From NCBI GenBank assembly GCA_035079385.1, contig JAVHKY010000008.1, forward strand, positions 2,898,001-2,962,000: DNA of 64,000 bases, in the 5' to 3' direction. The notes under the pieces are model-generated. The model did no database searches. It worked only from the letters and a program-made list of their open reading frames with translations, and was not told the DNA's origin. Position numbers and translations under genes: made by a program. Positions 1-9,734 of this stretch are shown one piece after another. The DNA is from Aspidiotus rigidus (Eukaryota; Arthropoda; Insecta; Hemiptera; Diaspididae). Position 1 is the first letter of the stretch; each line of letters begins with the position of its first letter.

Positions 1-364
1 ACTTGGAAGAATTTTGACTTTGGAGCTACCGTCCACCGTCCAACCAAACACTTAGAAAAATTTTGAGACTCGAGCTATATATGATAGGAGGGGGACTTGG
101 AAGAATTTCGAAAAATTTTGAGACTCGAGCTATATATGATAGGAGGGGGACTTGGAAGAATTCCGAGTCTTGAGCTATATATGATAGAAGGGGGACTTAG
201 AAGAATTTCAAGTCTTGAGATATATATGATAGGAGGGGGTCTTGCAAGAATCGTGACTTTCGAGCTATGTATGATAGGAGGGGGACTTAGAAGATTTAGA
301 AGAATTTCAAGTCTCGAGCTATATATGATAGGAGGGGGACTTGGAAGAATTTCGAGCCTCGAAC
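1..364. repeat. Minisatellite, about 45-bp period (left part)
   Basis: Degenerate tandem copies of a unit built on GAGCTATATATGATAGG, a GGGGGACTT stretch and GGAAGAATTT. Units are about 45 bp, with some longer ones near 290. The array is cut by the MITE at 367-862 and resumes at 865. Reading frames through it translate as a repeated peptide and are not genes. Confidence 0.85.
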
Positions 365-366
365 TA

Positions 367-862
367 CCGTATTTTCCCGGAGATAATACGCACACGTGGA
401 TAATACGCAGTAAGAATTTGAAGAAGTGATTTAAGAATTTTTTTTTCTTCACGTATAGTACGCATTTCTGCGAACAGAAATTAGGTAAATATTGTACTCG
501 TCGCACGGGTGTAGAGGATGAATTAGACATGATAAAAGCGTTGTCGAGCAAGCGTACAATTATGAAGACTGATTTGTAAGGAAGAAGTAACAGAGCGATG
601 AGTGACCGTGTTCCTGTGCAGACTTTGACATGTACGCCAACCTTTTTCTGAATCATTGTGTAATGAGTAACCAAGTCGATGTCCAGGTACAAGCGCAAAC
701 CGGACGCAGGGGAATGATTTTTTTTTTCTCGTTTCGGTAAAAATAAACTCTCAATTTCACCAATTTCATTCGCGTATTATACGCTCTCGCGTATAATACG
801 CACCCCAGATTTGAAAACTTGAAAAATTGAGAAATGTGCGTATTATCTCCGGGAAAATACGG
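367..862 (-). mobile_element. pogo-like MITE, copy 1 (inside minisatellite)
   Basis: 496 bp with near-perfect terminal inverted repeats that begin CCGTATTTTCCCGGAGATAA, flanked by TA on both sides (365-366 and 863-864). TA target duplication fits the Tc1/mariner-pogo superfamily. It is the reverse complement of the copies at 2453 and 17219. It holds a degraded frame matching the tail region of those copies and no full transposase. It sits inside the 45-bp minisatellite, so it is younger than the array. Confidence 0.8.
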
Positions 863-864
863 TA

Positions 865-975
865 TATATGATAGGAGGGGGACTTGGAAGAATTGTGACT
901 TCCGAGCTATATATGATAGAAGGGGGACTTAGAAGAATTTCGAATCTCGAGCTATATATGATGGGAGGGGATGTA
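865..975. repeat. Minisatellite, about 45-bp period (right part)
   Basis: Continuation of the array at 1-364 after the MITE, about two and a half units. It ends where the gypsy-derived sequence starts. No gypsy 5' LTR is visible at this junction. Confidence 0.75.
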
Positions 976-1122
976 GAATGATAATTTCGATTTGAATTAT
1001 ATGACAAGATTATCAACTCAGTTCCACACCACCTGAGAGGTCGAGTTAAGGAATTGCGGGTTCCCCACTGCCATTATTCTAATTTTTTTTACCGATCTTT
1101 AAATCCTTTACGCGTCTTCGAA

Positions 1123-1610
1123 ATGAGTTCAGAAAAAGTTCGCGTACGTTTCCTCTTTGCTGAGGAAGCATCGGCTAATAACACGAAAACAACCGTCTTA
1201 AAAGTAAAACACATAGAAATCGAAAACGAAGATGCCGTCTATGCGTTCCCGACCGAATTTCAAGAAGTCTCGCATCACGCAGAACTTATGAAAACTACGA
1301 CTGCTGAAAGAGTTAAAGCCTCACTAACTCACCGTCACGAACGAGCTAACCCTATTTTTTCTCTCGACAAACATCTTCAGAAAATTTATCTACTTAGACG
1401 AAGAATGTAATCCATCTTTCAAAAATATCTTGCTCAAAGAAGTCGACCTTTCAAAAGCACTTCCCGAAAACGATATCTTACCGGCTTCAACTCCCAACCC
1501 GAAATCTTTGTCAACTATTATCAGGGATGCAGTTCTGGACAAGTTCACACAAAAAACTTGCAACGCAAACGTATGGCTAGACAATTTCGTCTCTGAATGT
1601 AAACGATTAG
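1123..1610 (+). pseudogene. gag: gypsy gag, N-terminal part (frameshifted)
   Basis: Capsid-type gag start, probably at the ATG at 1123 (MSSEKVRVRFLF). A frameshift near 1385 moves the frame from the segment ending 1410 to the one running 1387-1610, where translation continues through SLSTIIRDAVLDKF and VWLDNFVSECKR. The Penelope-like insertion begins at 1611. The call rests on its continuation into later gag segments and gypsy pol, since gag itself is poorly conserved. Not functional. Confidence 0.6.
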
Positions 1611-1664
1611 AATAAATTTTTTATTTTTAAAGGCACTGACGTCAACAAAAACAAAAACACACAA

Positions 1665-1711
1665 ATTAAACCCGACGTTTCGACGACTCTGTCGTCTTCA
1701 TCAGGGGCAAT
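1665..1711 (-). ncRNA. Hammerhead ribozyme, left PLE-1 arm
   Basis: Reverse complement of the ribozyme at 2216-2262, identical over 47 nt. On the minus strand: CTGATGA core, a 6-bp stem II (GACGAC/GTCGTC) closed by an AGA loop, GAAA, then CGTC with a two-base-pair helix III and the predicted cut after GTC. Helix I has CCC/GGG plus ATT/AAT around an internal loop. This minimal helix III is typical of ribozymes described in Penelope-like elements. Confidence 0.8.
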
Positions 1712-1805
1712 ACTACAATGAGTAAAAACTATCGAAAAATACAGTAATAAAAGATTCTTTAGTAACGTAAAAGACCCCCTCCCCCCTAAAAAATGTTCTG
1801 GCCTC

Positions 1806-2132
1806 GTGTACAAAATTAAGTGTAACAATTGTGAGGGTTGCTATATTGGTGAAACCAAACAGCTTTTAGAAAAAAGGATAAATCAGCACGAAAATGATGT
1901 GAAAAATAAGTGTAAAAAAACTGCTTTATGTGAACACTCCTTAGAAACAGGTCACAGTTTTAATTTTGATTCTCCTTCCATCCTTTGTTTTGAGGAGACC
2001 GATCGGAAAAGAAGAATAAGGGAGGCCATTGAAATTATAAAATTCAAAAAATCTATCAACTATAAAAGAGACGCGCAAGAAATATACGATAATTTTTCTC
2101 CCGTTATAACACGGATACGTAATCAGAAATAA
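1806..2132 (+). CDS. GIY-YIG endonuclease domain of Penelope-like element
   Basis: About 108 residues open from a GTG at 1806; the true start is probably upstream and lost. VYKIKCNNCEGCYIGET carries a Cys pair followed by the YIG part of GIY-YIG. Then come RINQHENDV, CEHSLETGHSFNF (His-rich core) and a terminal region with REAIEI. This is the C-terminal endonuclease of Penelope-like retroelements, which nicks DNA during integration. The reverse transcriptase that should precede it is absent, so the element is non-autonomous. It lies between inverted arms with hammerhead ribozymes. A bacterial UvrC-type or homing endonuclease is less likely given the Cys residues and the flanking arms. Confidence 0.85.
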   Translation: MYKIKCNNCEGCYIGETKQLLEKRINQHENDVKNKCKKTALCEHSLETGHSFNFDSPSILCFEETDRKRRIREAIEIIKFKKSINYKRDAQEIYDNFSPVITRIRNQK

Positions 2133-2215
2133 GTTAGCCTAGTTTTTTCATGTCATCGCTTAGGTATTTACTCTGTACCATACTGTATTTTTCGATAGTT
2201 TTTACTCATTGTAGT

Positions 2216-2262
2216 ATTGCCCCTGATGAAGACGACAGAGTCGTCGAAACGTCGGGTTTAAT
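2216..2262 (+). ncRNA. Hammerhead ribozyme, right PLE-1 arm
   Basis: CTGATGA at 2223-2229; stem II GACGAC (2231-2236) with GTCGTC (2240-2245), loop AGA; GAAA at 2246-2249; then CGTC with the predicted cut after C2253. Helix I pairs CCC (2220-2222) with GGG (2254-2256) and ATT (2216-2218) with AAT (2260-2262). One unpaired A (2230) sits between the core and stem II. The pairing was read by eye and not folded by software. Confidence 0.82.
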
Positions 2263-2369
2263 TTGTGTGTTTTTGTTTTTGTTGACGTCAGTGCCTTTAA
2301 AAATAAAAAATTTATTATAATTTAAAAAGCGTCAATTTAAATTTTAATTATTTTATAGTAAACGATTAG

Positions 2370-2452
2370 GAATTGCAGAAAATAGATTTTATGAACCCCT
2401 ACGACTATTTCTAACCGACGCAGTCGGCGAATGGTATAATGAAACTAATATA
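2370..2452 (+). pseudogene. gag: gypsy gag, middle segment
   Basis: Short gag stretch between the PLE and the pogo-like element. It reads on in frame from the segment before 1599-1610 (RFYEPLRLFLTDAVGEWYN) and, when the pogo-like element is removed at TA, into the segment at 3755. It shows that both insertions interrupted one gag frame. Confidence 0.6.
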
Positions 2453-2549
2453 CCGTATTTTCCCGGAGATAATACGCACCATTTCTCAATTTTTTAAGTT
2501 TTCAAATCTGGGGTGCGTATTTTACGTGAGAGCGTATAATACGCGAATG

Positions 2550-3330
2550 GGGTATACCCCAAAAGTTCCAATCTGAAAGTTCCAGAACCAAAAGTTCCGA
2601 ACTAATAGAAGTTCCAATGTCATATATTGCGAACTATTACGACCAAAATTTTGGAAGTTATTTTTCCAATTTAATGAGTAAGATAATTCATACGTACAGT
2701 GTCGGTATGTACGTACTTTAGTATTCTCAATGATTCAGCATTCCAAGTAGGTGGTAACGACAAGTATTTACCCGTAAGTACGTTATCACATGGGTGAATA
2801 GTGAATAGGATTTAGGAGAATGACGAAGTGTATAATCATATAAGCATCATATAAGCGTATGAGAGGTGTCAGTGTTGTTGTGATACTTTGTGATTCTATA
2901 GTCATGTGTTCAGCGAACTTCAAAAGGAACAAGGCGACACCAAATGCATGCTGAAGCAAATTGCCCTCGGCCAAAAGATCAGAAAACCAATGTCCCAGCG
3001 TCGTTGGCACGCAGAGGACTGCATATTCAACTTGGTTACACGTTACAATACGTACGCGGATGCTAATAACATTTTGCAGTATTTAAAAGCTGTAGGCTAC
3101 AATTTACATTTCTAAGGAAGAAACTGCAAATGTTATAATTTTTTATCACTTACATAATTTAATTTACTTATGTATTTGGAAATTTTTGGACGTTTTTGTA
3201 TACAAGTATTAAAATATTTTGGAACTTTCAATCTTTTGGAACTTTTAGATTTTGGCACTTTTGACTTTGGAACTTCATTTTGGCCATTTTGGTTTTGGAA
3301 CTTTCAGATTGGAACTTATGGGGTATAATC
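2550..3330 (+). mobile_element. Mutator-like element (MULE), internally deleted
   Basis: A 781-bp element flanked by a perfect 9-bp duplication ACGCGAATG (2541-2549 and 3331-3339), the size usual for MULEs. Terminal inverted repeats of about 34 bp carry three mismatches and share CCCAAAAGTTCC/CCCATAAGTTCC then AATCTGAAAGTTCC. It contains the C-terminal end of a transposase. It lies in a pogo-like element that lies in a gypsy element: three levels of nesting. Confidence 0.8.
2906..3115 (+). pseudogene. MULE transposase C-terminal remnant
   Basis: A 69-residue frame from a GTG, with LQKEQGDTKCMLKQIALGQ then a short basic region, and ending NNILQYLKAVGYNLHF. The order 'KEQ..T..L...GQ', basic patch and final 'YL...NL.F' resembles the last part of insect MULE transposases. 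The DDE domain is absent, so it is a deletion remnant carried by a non-autonomous element. Family assignment rests on this resemblance plus the 9-bp duplication around the element. Confidence 0.5.
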
Positions 3331-3754
3331 ACGCGAATGAAATTGGTGAAATTGAGTGTTTATTTTTACCGAAATGAGAAAAAAAAAAATCATTCCCCTG
3401 CGTCCGGTTTGCGCTTGTACCTTGACATCGACATGGTTACTCATTACACAATGGTTCAGAAAAAGGTTGGCGTACATGTCAAAGTCTGCACAGGAACACG
3501 GTCACGCATCGCTCTGTTACTTCTTCCTTACAAATCAGGAGAGCGAAGACGACGAAGATGATTAATTGTGTACATTTTTACCTCAATTTTTTTTAGGCTA
3601 GGAGCCATTATTTGTGTTTTCATTTACTACAGTACCTAATTTCTGTTCGCTGAAATGCGTATTATACGAGAAGAAAAAAAAAATTCTTAAATCACTTCTT
3701 CAAATTCTTACTGCGTATTATCCGTGTGCGTATTATCTCCGGGAAAATACGGTA

Positions 3755-4057
3755 GGCCTACTACTAAAATCGACCTCGTGGGAACAATGGAATCAAGCTT
3801 TTCTACTCTCTTTCGCACCTCGCGGGTGGTCGCTTTCACATTCCGCTTTCAATTTTGAATGGTCATCAGGTTCGTTCTCCGATTATGCACTCCGAAAATT
3901 CAACTTGTTGGTATCCTATAACCCGAATATGGATGAAGCTACACACGTCGCTCTTATTGTCCATGGTTTACCACTATCAGTACAGGAAAAACTCAACCAA
4001 ATGAAATACCAAATACCGGTACGAACAGAGTTAGATTTTTCGTCACCGAAAAAATAA
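3755..4057 (+). pseudogene. gag: gypsy gag, C-terminal capsid part
   Basis: The frame resumes directly after the TA duplication of the pogo-like element: LLLKSTSWEQWNQAFLLSF, then YALRKFNLLVSYNPNMDEA and HVALIVHGLP. The W..W...F and ALIVHGLP patterns are typical of capsid regions of Ty3/gypsy gag proteins. No zinc knuckle follows. The frame drifts into protease-like sequence (CVIGRDLI near 4070-4090), so a deletion has removed the gag end and most of the protease. Confidence 0.7.
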
Positions 4058-4059
4058 AT

Positions 4060-5510
4060 GAAAAATACGACTGCGTCATAGGACGTGATTTAATCTCAAT
4101 TTTTAGATTAAATTCCGATTTCAATGGAAACATCTCACAATCTCTTCCCCTAAATAATATTTCGACTATAATCCGATTAATATAGAGGAAATAAACGTGA
4201 CGATAAATTGGAACGAATCAAATCCGCTAGATCAGTTCGAAACAAAAGTACAACATCTAGATCAGGAAAAACGTAAGATCATTTTCAATTTTATCGACCA
4301 AAAGGGTGACATATTCGCTAAAGATAAATTCGATGTAGGTACGGTATCTGAGCATCAGGCCCATATTACTCTTATAAAGACAACTCTTTCGTTTCAAAAA
4401 AGCCATACCGTTGCTCTTTCGAGGATCAAAAAGAGATAGAATCTCAAGTAGCAGAACCTTTACAGCACGGTATACTGTTAATTCCGGATAGTTACCCATT
4501 TCCACTTATTGACGACCTCCTAAAAGCGCGAGATAGCGAGTGGTTTTCAGGCATCGATTTAAACTCTGCCTTTTGGTCGGTCCCCATTCGTCGCGAGGAC
4601 CGGCACAAGACAGGATTTGTGACCCAGCAATCTCACTATGAGTGGTGTTGTATGCCATTCAGCCTGAAATCCTCACCCGCAATTTTTCAAAGGATTCTTT
4701 CCAACATCATTAGGAAGCATCTGACTTCTGTGCGTGCTGCCTAGATGACATTTTGATTTTCTCCAAAACCTTTCAGGAACATATGTTGCACCTTGAAGCA
4801 TTAGTAAAGGCAATCAGAGAAGAAGGGTTCAAGTTAAAATTTATAAAATGCAATTTCGCCACGAGGCAAATACAGTTCCTAGGTCACAACATTGGCCAAA
4901 ATTTTGTTTGTCCACTTGACGATAATTTAGAAGCAATCAATAAATTTCCGACTCCAAGAAACCGACGTAACATACGTCAATTCCTTGCAAAGATAAATTT
5001 TTATCGCAAATTCATCCCTAACGCTAATACTCTTTTAGAGCCTCTTCATAACCTTTTACAAAAAAATCAAAATTTTACATGGTCTGACGATTGCAAACTA
5101 AGCTTCGATAACGTAAAATTAATATTGACGTCAGCACCTGTGCTCGCCATTTTCGACAGAAACAACCCTATTACTATCTACACTGATGCCAGTGGGGTAG
5201 GAATAGGGGCTGTGCTGAAACAGAAGTAATCGGACGGTTCCCAAAAACCGGTCGCATACTTCTCGAAAAAATTATCCGAGGCTCAAAGAAAAAAAAGGCG
5301 ATCTATATTGAAAGTTTAGCCATTAAAGAAGCTATCCGTTACTGGCGATTTTGGCTTTTAGGTAAACATTTTACGGTAGTCACCGACCATCGACCCCTCG
5401 AAAACTTGAATCTCAAAGCCAGAACGGACGAGGAATTAGGCGATTTAGTTAACGAATTACTTCAATTCGACTTTTCTGTCATCTATCTGTCAACCGAGAT
5501 CCTGTAACCA
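4060..5510 (+). pseudogene. pol: gypsy pol: protease end, reverse transcriptase, RNase H
   Basis: Protease C-terminus (CVIGRDLI) is followed by the RT lead-in FDVGTVSEHQAHI, RT fingers/palm (FPLIDDLLKARDSEWFSGID, then RHKTGFVTQ and MPFSLKSSPAIFQR), and, after a frameshift near 4735, a LDDILIFSKT active site. LGHNIGQNF, NFYRKFIPNA and FTWSDDCKLSF belong to the connection. RNase H begins IYTDASGVGIGAVL (about 5178-5220) and continues in another frame through AIKEAIRYWRFW and VVTDHRPLENL. At least three frame breaks and a stop after VLKQK show it is dead. The RT and RNase H order is that of Ty3/gypsy and not BEL/Pao or copia. Confidence 0.9.
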
Positions 5511-5739
5511 GGAAGCGGATTGCCTCTCTCGTAATCCGACCCTCGCTCCAGACCCGATCGAAGACGAAAAACCGATTTTACCGGGATAGTTAATTTGTTA
5601 AGTTTAGATGAGATCCGTGAAAGTCGACGTGACGTTCTTAAAACGTAATCAGACACAATAAAAAATAATACCATTTTAAGAACTTTTCGGAATAATTAAC
5701 ATATTCTAATCGATGAAATTTATGGAAAAAAATTAATTA

Positions 5740-7183
5740 CTCTCGTTCATTCTCGTTTTGGGCATGTCGGCCCAAAACATATGCTACTATCGACTATTTA
5801 CCTTCCGAAATATGAAGTCTCATGTAAAAAATTACTGCTCGCACTGTGAAACATGTATCAAGAATACGACAAGAACTTCACGACCATCCGGCCTCATGGG
5901 TCATTTAGGTCCGGCGACTAAACCGTACGAAATTATGTCCATCGACACAATCGGCGGCTTTGGCGGGTATATCGATCTCCGAAACGATACATACACGTGC
6001 TTACGGACCATTTCACTCGGTACGCATACATTCTGACGTCCAAAAATCAGACTGCCAGTGAAATGATCACCCTCATCGACTCAATCCATAAGGATAATCC
6101 GATTGGTATTCTGATGACCGACCAGTATGGAAGCCTAGGCAGTAAGGAATTCGAGGACTACTGTAATTCTTCTGATATAACTCACATTCTCACCGCCCTC
6201 GACTCAGCCTTTTCAAACGGGCTCAACGAAAGAGGCGGACAAACCCTCGTAAACCGAATACGATGCAAATACAGTGGAAACTCTATAACGAATCTGAAAG
6301 GACCACAAAAAAATTCGTTATATAGAAAATTCGTTAAAAAGAAATTCATTTTTTTTCTTATTTCTGCGAAGTTCCACATTTTGAATGATAAAAATTTTCA
6401 AATTTCACCTGAAAGTTGACATTGTTAGAAGGAAATGTTGACATATTCGTCAAAATTCAAATTTTCTGGAGAAAATATTCAAATGTTTACCAAAGAATCA
6501 GAAATTTCAGAAAAAAGTTTGAATTCAGCCCAGAAATCGACATTTTTTTGGAAAAAATGACAAGATTTCTGTAGAAAATTCGTTATATAGAGTGAATTGT
6601 ACGTTATAAAGAGACTTTTTAACACGTAAAATTCAATGAAGGGGGAGGGACCGAGGAAAAATTCGTAATATAGAGGAATTCGTTATATAGGGGTTCGTTA
6701 TATAGAGTTTCCACTGTATAACGAAAATAATCGCGTGGAGCACTATTGCCCAAAAATGTGTCGTTGATTATAACTGTACTATACATAGCGTTACTGGTTT
6801 TTCACCTAAATATTTAATATATGGTATTCCCGAAAACATCACTCTTCAAACATTAATCGAAGTCCCGAATCTTTTAGCCGAGAGAGCAAAAGCGCTATAG
6901 AACATAAAAAAAAACCACGACGAAAACAAAAAAAGGTACGATCGAAGAGAAGCCCTTTCTTCGTTCGAAACCGGAGAGAAAGTTTACGTCAAGAACGGAA
7001 ATCGATTAAACTGGGGAAAACTCGACGAAGTTCGCTCAGGACCTTTTCCGATAGTCCGAAAACTTTCGGAAGTGGTATATGAGATCGACGTCGGGTATAA
7101 ATCCGCTTCAAAAAGACTTTACCACGCAAATAAGCTTGTAAGGTTCAAGGATTTAGCTCAGGAAATGTCTGGGGAGGGGGGGA
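5740..7183 (+). pseudogene. gypsy integrase, split by a MITE
   Basis: The zinc-binding region is recognisable as HFGHVG (frame broken) then YCSHCETC. The DDE core has SIDTIGGFG, LTDQYGS and SNGLNERGGQ, with exactly 35 residues between the second D and the E. The MITE 6272-6716 interrupts just after VNRIRCK. Beyond it come PKYLIYGIPE, RYDRREALSSF and SGPFPIVRKLSEVVYEID, the C-terminal barrel and GPF/Y-like module. Several frameshifts and a stop near 6899 rule out function. The frame ends at a purine-rich tract (7171-7183) directly before the 3' LTR. Confidence 0.88.
6272..6716. mobile_element. pogo/Tigger-type MITE in integrase
   Basis: 445 bp starting CAGTGGAAACTCTATAACGAA-like and ending with its inverse, flanked by TA (6270-6271 and 6717-6718). 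The termini match the CAGTNGA...CTC...TATA style of pogo/Tigger elements. The interior repeats TTCGTTATATAGA-type motifs near both ends and has no credible transposase. It is a different family from the CCGTATTTTCCC elements. Confidence 0.8.
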
Positions 7184-7516
7184 TGTAAGAATCTCCCTCT
7201 AGTTTATTCTCGTTCCACCATTTTTCCTTCCTCTTCCTCATTTCCTTCGCATGAAATACAATGAGCTTTGTATTTCAAACTCTTATCGACTCTTTCGTTC
7301 ATTCACGTTTGTACCGTTTTCGAAACTGTATATTTCGATTGTTATCACGTCAGTTCATACTCGTTCTTTCGCTATCGATTTACCAGCTTACGCTCGCGTT
7401 CCGCTTACTCGAATAAGGCGACTTTTGATTCGATAATTTTATGAAAATAAATTATCTTTCAACGCTAATTTCGAGTTTTCAATTAACCTTTGATCGTCAG
7501 GACGACGATTCTTACA
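7184..7516 (+). repeat. 3' LTR of the gypsy element
   Basis: 333 bp beginning TGTAAGAATC and ending GATTCTTACA, giving the TG...CA ends and a 10-bp terminal inversion expected of an LTR. It follows a polypurine tract (GGGGAGGGGGGGA, 7171-7183) that would prime plus-strand synthesis. AATAAA at 7446-7451 may be the polyadenylation signal. No matching 5' LTR is seen. Confidence 0.88.
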
Positions 7517-7619
7517 AGACCTGGGCTCCCGGCGGGAAGTATTTCTACGACCCCCTTCTCCATATTATTTACAAAAATAATGAAATCGTCTGGGGGGGTG
7601 GAAACGAGGGCCTCCCCAC

Positions 7620-8010
7620 CTCGAATTTTTCAACCAAAATTTGTGTCAATCGTTTGTGCATCGTTTGTGTAGATATATATGTTACAACGCACCGTTTGTA
7701 TATTAATTTTTCCCAGCAAATTATGACTCACAGGAGAGGGGGGCTGTTGAAACGATAATTTCCACACCGAAATTTCAAATCAAAATTTGTGTCAAATGTT
7801 TGTGTATCGTTTGTATAGATTTGTACATCATGTTTCATCGTTTGTATATCAATATTTCTCCCTATCCCCACAAAAAAATCTGAATTATGGGTACGGGGGA
7901 ACTAAAGAATGAAAAATTCAAAATTTTAATTCCAAATTCCTACCAGTTGTTTGTATGCCGTCGGTATAGCTTTGTATGTCAGGTATCATTGTTTGTATTT
8001 CAATATTTTC
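7620..8010 (+). repeat. TTTGTAT-rich dispersed repeat, copy 1
   Basis: Repeated phrases such as TTTGTGTCAATCGTTTGT, TTTCATCGTTTGTATATC and AATATTTCTCCCTA recur two to three times. A block of about 220 bp (7780-8005) recurs at 9735-9965 and, inverted, near 15085-15420. No coding capacity or clear termini. Class unknown. Confidence 0.65.
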
Positions 8011-8235
8011 GCAGCCAAAAAACAGATAATTATTCTTAAGAGAAGAGGGAACGAGAAAAGTGTAATTCTCTGCTTGGTGGTGAACTTTTGTCCTTTGGAA
8101 ATAATAGACTTTCTTAACATTTATCAGCAATTTCACAGTTCTTGTTGGTTGACCATTAGTAAAATGAATATAATTAATCAAATATCCAAGTGGTAGAGAC
8201 CCACCCTTCCAAGATACACCCCCTAAGTGGTCCAA

Positions 8236-9515
8236 TTCTCATTCCCGTGCCTGTCCACACACTCAGTTTCTCTACTTTCGCGCATGAATATGGCCTTGAG
8301 CGACGTATTTCTGCGTATTATTTTTTGGGTATGAAGGGGTATGGTATGAACGAATATTTTTTTTTACCCAGAATATTTTTCACAATTAGTAAACGGGGAT
8401 GGCGGCTTCATTAATGTGTGTCCGTACATTCGTGTCTCATTCCCGTGGCACATTCCGAGAACACTATTTTCTGAGTAATTGGGGGTGAGAATTACTCGTT
8501 AAGCGAGTGCATACATTAACACTCATATAGGATCTGGTTTCACCATCTACAGCTCTTCAGTTAGTAGTTCACGTGTAAGTCATACAAAATGCAGACGTTC
8601 TGCGTAGCGTTTGATCATAGACATCATTCCCGTGGCCCCCTGTTTCCGAGTCTAAAGTAAATGTTTTTTTTTTTCCAAAAAATTACTCTAGTTTTCTGTA
8701 GTTGACCACACTGTTAATGCTCGAAATAAGAGCAATTCATCATCATCTCTCTGAGCCACACTGCATTTTATCACAAAATTCTCATTCCCGTGGCACTAGT
8801 AAAACATCACAAGCCACGGGAATGAAGTTGACGTCCATGGAAATGAGATTAAGGGGCGTCCATAAATTACGTGAGGCATTTGGAGAAGGGAGGGGGTCCA
8901 GACGAATCTCACCAAATATCACGTGAGGGGGAGGGGGAGTCTCGGAAAATCTCACGTCATTTTTTTCATCAAGAATAGTCTAAAATATTGCAAAACCGAT
9001 TGAATTTCAAAATGTTACGTTTCTCGACTACAGATAAAACAAATTTCGTCATTCATCATTTGAAGGGGCGTTTCATTTTTTCCTCGCAAAAATATGCATT
9101 TTGAAAAATCTCTTGTGAGAAACGTGAAGGAGGGGGGGGGGGGGGTCATACCAAATCTCACGATAAAAAATCGCAAAAATCACCTGATGCCGTTTTCCAG
9201 AATATTGTTCTTTATTTTGAAGCCTTAAGACACCTATACCTGGATTACAATATTAATTTCAGCTTCGTTTTGTTTTCTTTTCGCTGATGTTGAAGTACGA
9301 TTTTCTCATTCCCGTGTCATCGAGGAAAAATAAGCTAATACTCGTACCTCACAAGTAAACTGTTTCTACAAAAGTTGCACCTACATACACATTGATGAGT
9401 TGATAATCTTCGGATTGCCAAATAAAATATACGAAGAAAATGACCAGCTGCACAGGTTTTTGACTTTCAATTATACCTTTCTCATTCCCGTGGCAAAAAT
9501 CTCATTCCCGTGGCA
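8236..9515. repeat. Scattered array of CTCATTCCCGTGGC motifs
   Basis: Near-identical 13-16-bp motifs TCTCATTCCCGTGGCA lie at about 8236, 8435, 8624, 8780, 9304, 9480 and 9500 on the plus strand and at about 8813 on the minus strand, with a weak one near 8835. The DNA between them is unrelated. Such spaced motifs could be subterminal transposase-binding sites or relics of a dispersed repeat. The sub-region 8852-9175 also has G-rich tracts and GCGTCCATAAATTACGTGAG, which resembles a repeat common in insect genomes. Confidence 0.6.
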
Positions 9516-9734
9516 TACCAAAAACAAAAAAATCTGTATCTCGAAAATGAATGATTTCCATGAACGCTCCATTTAGGTACGTCATAATGAAAGGGTAAAC
9601 TTCAATTTCAGCTGAAAAAATTTTTAAAAAAGAGAAAAAAAAAGAAGCCTCAAATTGAAAACCAAATTCACCTGTTAACTGAGAATTACCCAAAAACAAA
9701 ATTCTTCACTTCAACATTTTGAATGATAATTTGT

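Larger units (their letters stand above)
1611..2357 (+). mobile_element. Penelope-like element 1, endonuclease-only, with inverted arms
   Basis: A 747-bp insertion bounded by a 12-bp target duplication GTAAACGATTAG (1599-1610 and 2358-2369). Arms of about 136 bp at 1611-1746 and 2181-2316 are near-identical inverted copies, each with a hammerhead ribozyme fold. Between them lies a GIY-YIG endonuclease frame, and there is no RT. Terminal repeats in inverted orientation with 5' truncation are known for Penelope-like retroelements. A 41-bp AT-rich tail lies between the right arm and the duplication. The insertion disrupts gypsy gag. Confidence 0.88.
2453..3752 (+). mobile_element. pogo-like element, copy 2, carrying a nested MULE
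   Basis: Terminal inverted repeats identical in type to those of copies 367-862 and 17219-17731, with TA at 2451-2452 and 3753-3754. Without the MULE at 2550-3330 its length is about 520 bp, like the others. The right half holds a frame ending FLTNQESEDDEDD (to 3565), possibly the acidic tail of a pogo-type transposase, but no catalytic domain remains. It is inserted in gypsy gag. Confidence 0.82.
1000..7516 (+). mobile_element. 5'-truncated, nested Ty3/gypsy LTR retrotransposon
   Basis: The gene order gag, protease remnant, reverse transcriptase, RNase H, integrase, purine tract, LTR is that of a Ty3/gypsy (Metaviridae-type) element. The 5' LTR is missing and all frames are broken. Three foreign elements lie inside: a PLE at 1611-2357, a pogo-like element at 2453-3752 and a MITE at 6272-6716. 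Removing the first two with one copy of their target duplications rejoins the gag reading frame, so they entered an element that once had an open gag. Part of gag and protease also seems deleted near 4030-4060. It is an inactive copy. Confidence 0.9.

Noticed and set aside
97..429. 110-codon open frame at the window start
   Set aside because: It is the translation of the 45-bp minisatellite and the start of a MITE; the peptide merely repeats.
865..1060. 5' LTR of the gypsy element
   Set aside because: I looked for a match to 7184-7516 (TGTAAGAATC start, GATTCTTACA end) and found none; the element is 5'-truncated.
1806..2132. GIY-YIG frame as sign of bacterial contamination or a homing intron
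   Set aside because: Cys pairs, inverted arms with hammerheads and a clean insertion in gypsy gag fit a Penelope-like element.
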